6,733 nucleotides of DNA from an archaeon. Its GTDB lineage: Archaea; EX4484-52; B79-G9. The stretch is taken from the NCBI GenBank assembly GCA_030630425.1, contig DAOVNB010000032.1:1-6733 (forward strand). The letters are read 5' to 3'. A program made the position numbers and the translations under genes. The number at the start of each line of letters is the position of its first letter. Within the stretch, counting starts at the first letter, position 1. The notes under the pieces were generated by a model. It saw only the letters and a list, made by a program, of their open reading frames with translations, searched no databases and was not told where the DNA came from. Shown here in pieces: positions 1 to 4,400 of this stretch.

Positions 1-2
1 AA

Positions 3-737
3 GAGCTGAAATGGGTTGACGAATTTGTTCCAGGGACAAGGATTATTTATGACAAAGCAACAGGTTTGTGGCAATATACAAAAAAGCTTGGAGAGAACTT
101 GATAGACTCGTTTGCTAAATGGATAAGCAATCTATTCAAAAAAATCATTATTGAAGGAACAGAGCATTGGTCAGATGATGCGCTTAAGGGAATTGAGAGT
201 CTTGCCGCTAAATCAGGCAGTAAAGACTCTGCAGAGAACTTTAAAAAAACATTAGTTCAGTTCTATGGAGATGAATATGCTCAAAAAATAGCTGGAGGCA
301 TCACAAAACTAAAAAATAAAAATATAAATGGGCTTGATGATACAATCAACCGAATAATAGCTGCAGGAACTAACGAGGGCAATCTTAAAGGTATTGCTTT
401 TGAAATAGAGGTAGCTTCACATTCAAGCTATATAGATAATGCTGAATGGATTGGCAAACTCATAAAAGATGGTAAAATCGATGTTACGGATATTGATGTT
501 CTTTTGAAAGACGGGACCATTATTGAAGTAAAAAATAAACATTATCTTGATGCTACAGAGGCAATTAAAGACATAGATGTAAAAATCGTTAATCTGAACC
601 GGGCAAAAGGGATTGATCAAAATTTGGGGGATATAAATTTTTTATTCAAACAAGATATCCCTGCCGGTGCAAAAGATCACCTTGATTTGCTAAAAAAAGA
701 GGGACAAATAAATTCCTGGGGGCTATTTAATGACTGA
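3..737 (+). CDS. C-terminal part of a larger protein ending in a PD-(D/E)xK nuclease domain; candidate polymorphic toxin tip (5' partial)
   Basis: The frame is open from base 3 through the left edge, so only the last 244 codons are seen. They contain no in-frame ATG or GTG; TTG at 66 is the only early start-like codon and has no ribosome binding site. This is therefore the tail of a longer protein. Fragment residues 130-177 hold the nuclease signature: GIAFEIEVA (acidic E134/E136), then DIDVLL (D165), then IIEVKNK (E175, K177), giving the E...D-x9-E-x-K layout of the restriction-endonuclease fold, which cuts DNA or RNA with Mg2+. The preceding ~130 residues are mostly helical-looking, including an amphipathic stretch around residues 29-50 (LIDSFAKWISNLFKKIII). 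There is no cysteine. The next gene overlaps the end by 8 bp, in the position of an immunity gene. The nuclease fold is a confident motif call; the toxin role is inference. An intracellular repair or restriction nuclease is the alternative. Confidence 0.75.
   Translation, partial: ELKWVDEFVPGTRIIYDKATGLWQYTKKLGENLIDSFAKWISNLFKKIIIEGTEHWSDDALKGIESLAAKSGSKDSAENFKKTLVQFYGDEYAQKIAGGITKLKNKNINGLDDTINRIIAAGTNEGNLKGIAFEIEVASHSSYIDNAEWIGKLIKDGKIDVTDIDVLLKDGTIIEVKNKHYLDATEAIKDIDVKIVNLNRAKGIDQNLGDINFLFKQDIPAGAKDHLDLLKKEGQINSWGLFND
393..533 (+). other. PD-(D/E)xK active-site core of the nuclease domain
   Basis: Codons in this stretch encode the expected catalytic elements in order: FE-IEVA with Glu at 402-404 and 408-410, DIDVLL with Asp at 495-497, and EVK with Glu at 525-527 and Lys at 531-533. 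The beta-hairpin turn KDG between Asp and E-x-K is typical of the fold. All key residues are intact, so the domain is predicted to be active. Family assignment within the superfamily cannot be made by eye. Confidence 0.7.
718..722 (+). promoter_or_regulatory. Likely ribosome binding site (GGGGG) for the gene starting at 730
   Basis: A run of five G lies inside the end of the upstream coding region, 7 nt before the ATG at 730. It can pair with the CCUCC of the 16S tail, with one G-U pair. It supports ATG 730 over the next in-frame ATG at 775, which has no such purine-rich site. Translational coupling through the 8-bp overlap is also likely. Confidence 0.5.
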
Positions 738-1389
738 AGATATAATCATTAAGTTTTTTACAAAACCAAGAAAAATGGAGTTTTCTTTAGTAAAATCAGT
801 GGTAGATAATTGTATTTCTAATAATTCCACATATGCCGAAGATCGAGGATATACCATTTTAAAGAATTACGAAAACCGTAAAGGAACAATTGAAGAAGCA
901 ATTGACACCCTATCTAAAGATGCGGGCGGGTGGCTTAGTTTCAATCACGACACTCTTTATTTATATCACATTAGTATTGAGCCGCAAAAAATAGAAAAAA
1001 GAAAACTAGGAAATATAGGAATTTCCACATATGGGGGAAACATCGCAGATGAAGAACGCGGACCAAAAACATCAGAACAACTTATCAATATAGCGAAATC
1101 AATCTGGAATTCTCTTGATAAAAAACCGATTTACGGCTACGGGGATGATGTTTACAATTTACCCATAGAAACCGGTCCACATCCAAACGATGATGACATC
1201 ATTGCTTTGGACATCCCAATAAACAAATTCTGGCTCAACTTCTACAGCAAAGATATTATTGAAAAATTCGGCGAAGATGCGCTTAGGGAAAAAGAAAAAG
1301 GATACAGGACAGAAAAACTTAACGACGGCCTTTTGGTCATAACAGATGTCGTGCCAACATCATACAAAGGCGGTTGGAAAGAAAAATAG
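730..1389 (+). CDS. Putative immunity protein for the upstream nuclease (219 aa, cytoplasmic, family not firmly identified)
   Basis: A soluble 219-residue protein with no signal peptide or membrane segment, mildly acidic (about 36 Asp/Glu against 30 Lys/Arg by hand count). Its ATG lies inside the last codons of the nuclease gene (8-bp overlap), the usual position of an immunity gene. I do not recognise it with certainty. The C-terminal third, residues 166-206, reads KFWLNFYSKDIIEKFGEDAL, then YRTEKLNDGLLVITD. This recalls the pattern 'N-F/Y-aromatic...IxxFGxxxL...E.L.dG.L' seen in some immunity families (Imm52/DUF3396-like), but that is from memory and weak. Earlier features are a GGW motif near residue 66 and an acidic DDD run near residue 155. 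The gene ends in tandem stops, TAG then TGA. The gene itself is near certain; the immunity role is inferred from position. It could instead be an unrelated small cytosolic protein. Confidence 0.7.
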   Translation: MTEDIIIKFFTKPRKMEFSLVKSVVDNCISNNSTYAEDRGYTILKNYENRKGTIEEAIDTLSKDAGGWLSFNHDTLYLYHISIEPQKIEKRKLGNIGISTYGGNIADEERGPKTSEQLINIAKSIWNSLDKKPIYGYGDDVYNLPIETGPHPNDDDIIALDIPINKFWLNFYSKDIIEKFGEDALREKEKGYRTEKLNDGLLVITDVVPTSYKGGWKEK

Positions 1390-1393
1390 TGAT
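1389..1393 (+). promoter_or_regulatory. Archaeal-type Shine-Dalgarno (GTGAT) for the protease gene
   Basis: GTGAT matches the 3' part of AGGAGGTGAT, the complement of the archaeal 16S tail, and sits 3 nt before the ATG at 1397. It shares its first base with the TAG stop of the preceding gene and includes the second stop TGA (1390-1392). The gap between genes is 7 bp, so the two genes are probably translated from one message. The match is short and could be coincidental. Confidence 0.4.
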
Positions 1394-1396
1394 TCA

Positions 1397-1471
1397 ATGA
1401 ACTCAAAAAATATAGCAAAACTGTTTGTAATCATAACACTTATACTCTTTGCTGCACAAACAGTTTTTGCT
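1397..1471 (+). other. Sec signal peptide of the protease, residues 1-25
   Basis: The N-terminus has two lysines (K4, K8), then a hydrophobic core LFVIITLILFAA, then QTVFA before a polar stretch ESG. Val at -3 and Ala at -1 fit signal peptidase I cleavage after Ala25. There is no lipobox cysteine and no twin arginine, so ordinary Sec export is expected. Confidence 0.85.
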
Positions 1472-4400
1472 GAAAGCGGGATTACGGTAACAACTATTTT
1501 CGGCCAGATAAACGAACAGCCAAAAATGACAGTCTTATCAACAGCACAGCCGGATAAAATAACTCCTGCTCTTAAAAACGAGATAATGGATAAAGGACCT
1601 GAAGAAAAAATAATAGTACTTCTTGAAGTTGAGGACACAAAGAATGCCGGAATAACAAGCACAGGTTCAAAACCACCAAAAACCGAGGTACTGAAAAAAT
1701 TTGCTGAAAGAAAAACAAAATTAAACAATGCCGCAAATTACGCAAAATCCCTAGGCGCAACTGTTCGTGGAGAATACCCGATAGGAAACATAGTTTCAGT
1801 CGAGATTGAAAAAAGCAAGTTAAAAGAACTTACAAAAGCAGGCGAAATCAAAAAAATCTGGCCCAATAAAAAAGTATATCCTGTTCTTGACATAAGCGTG
1901 CCGAATATAAATGCTCCTGACCTTTGGGCTAAAGGACTTACAGGCTCAGGTATTAAAATCGCAATTTTAGACACAGGTATTGACAAAACCCATCCAATGC
2001 TTCAGGGAAAAATTATAAAAGAAGAATTTTTTTCAGGAACAGATATCACTCCATGTAATGGACACGGAACCCATGTCGCAGGAATAGCAGCAGGAACAAA
2101 AGCAAACAGTGGATTATACAACGGCGTTGCGCCAGAGGCCCTTATTATGAACGGCAAGGTTCTTGGCGAAACTTCTAATTGCTATGGATATGAAGACCAA
2201 ATCATCGCCGGCATAAACTGGGCTGTGGACCCTGACGGAAATCCGTTTACAGACGATGGCGCCGATGTCATAAGCATGAGTCTTGGCGGGGCATATTCAG
2301 ATCCTTTTGGTGCACAAAGCATGGCAATAAAAGATGCTGTTGACACAGGAGTTGTTGTTATTGTTGCAGCAGGGAATTGCGGTCCGTGCGGGTCCTGCAA
2401 TGGTTATGTGGGTGTTGAAACCCCGGGAGTCGTACCTTATGCCCTAACTGTTGGTGCTGTAAATGACGAGAGCGAATATGCATGTTTCTCGGGTGGAGAT
2501 GTAATCGAAGATGTAGGTATAAAACCCGATGTGGCAGCTCCAGGCATCAATATAATGTCTTCTTTGCCGGAAAACAAATACGCTTCCTTAAGCGGAACAT
2601 CAATGGCAACGCCGCATGTTTCAGGAGCCGCAGCGCTTCTGATCCAGGCAAACCCGCAAATAACCCCTGAACAGATAAAGGCGCTTTTGGAATACACAGC
2701 AACAGACCTCGGGGATGCAGGAAAAGACATAAAATACGGCTCTGGCCTTATTAATCTTTTGGGCATAACAGATGCGAAAATGGTTGCAACGCCTGATACA
2801 ATAACAGACACTGTAACTCTAAGCAATCTATTCAAAAAAGAAATTGCGCTCTTTAACTACGGCGCAAAAAGGATACTTATATCAGACATTACAACAGACG
2901 GAAAAACAGCAACAAATTTCACGCAGGCATTCTACCTCGAACCCATGGAAACAAAAGATATCCTGATTGAAATAAACCCCGCGCTTGTCGGTCTTGGAAC
3001 GTTTAACGGATATGTTGAAATATCCTCAAACAGCACAACACCAGTAATCACAATACCCATAACCCTTACCGTATATCAAAGCGAAGAGCCGGTGATATAT
3101 GATGTCCAGATGCCGACTGTTGTTTTCAAAAAAGACATAATATCAATAACCGTAAACACATCAGACAACGGGGAAGTAACATCTGTTACCGCCCACATAA
3201 CAGCACCTTCAAATGACATAATTAATGAGTCATTAAAAGAAGATGCAGATGGCTTATGGAAATCAACTTTTGTTGCTGAAAACACAACAGGAAAATACAC
3301 TGTTCAAATAGAAGTCATCGACAATGAAGGGTATAAAAACACATACAACACAGAATATGATGTAATTGGTTTTATCCTGTCCATACCTGACGAACTAGTT
3401 GCAGGAAAAGAATCAAACTTTTCAGTGCAGTACAAGAACATAAAGGAAAATGACTCGGAATTTTATCTTGTATATGCAATAACAGACGAGCTGGATATTC
3501 TTAAAAAACTAAACAATGCAGGCGTAAGAGATATAATAGGTGGCGGGACTGCATGGTTCAACTGGAGTTGGAAACCGGAAAAAACAGGGACTTATGCTCT
3601 AAGGACTTATATTTATGAAAACCAAACAGTTCTGGAATATATCGAAAAAAACATAACTTCCCTTGTTGAAGACATCGCAGGAATCAACAGTGTTGCAATT
3701 ACGCCAAACAGTGTAGAGAAAGGCAAAAACATAACAATTACAGTTTCTGCACAAAACAATGATACATGCACAATAAATGGCACAGTTGAGCTCAACATAC
3801 GCGACTCTGTTCAAAAAGTTGTGTCCGTCATATTGCTTGAGACAAAAAACATGACAGCCCTTACAGAAACAGTTTTCGAATATGAAATGCAGGCGCTTCT
3901 TCCGGGCGGAAATTACACTCTGGTTACAAAACTCCATTACGGAAACAGGATTGAAGAAAAAATCACGCCTTTTGAAATAATAACTCCTAAAAGCGGAAAA
4001 ATAACATCAATAGATATTCCGTCGTTTGAAGTCGAAGCAAAAAAAACCATAAGCATGTCTTTCGAAAACACAGGAAATACCCCCTTAAATGCAGAAATAA
4101 CCGGAGAAATAATTGAAGGACAATTATATGATGCACAAACAAACACCTTTGAAAGTTATGGAACTGAAGCGCAGCTTCAATTTGACACGCCCGGAGAAAA
4201 AACTGTCTATGTTCTAATTCCAAAAGATTCGACGACAAAGTCAGCAACATTAAATGTTGTAGGGCTGGAAAATCCGACGTACCCTGAAAACATAAATTTG
4301 GACATAGGAAACAACAGCATTGCTGAATGGCAGGGAATAGGGCAATACATTGGAAATGGCTGGTATGTCAAAAAAGACTCCTTGGGAAGGGAACAATGGA

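Noticed and set aside
11..19. ATG at 11 as a start
   Set aside because: It reads ATG GGT TGA, an immediate stop, in a different frame from the nuclease.
423..620. Minus-strand frame opposite the nuclease core
   Set aside because: It is a shadow of the conserved active-site region on the + strand; its composition does not look like a real protein.
66..737. Free-standing 223-residue gene starting at TTG 66
   Set aside because: The same frame is open through base 3 with coding-like sequence, and there is no ribosome binding site before 66; it is the tail of a longer gene.
1390..1396. Promoter or terminator between gene 2 and the protease
   Set aside because: The gap is 7 bp, with no T-run, hairpin or TATA-like element; an internal promoter inside gene 2 cannot be excluded by eye but nothing supports one.
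2482..2670. 62-codon + strand frame inside the protease gene
   Set aside because: It overlaps the region leading to and containing the catalytic Ser402 in another frame, and its Arg/Cys-rich product looks non-coding.
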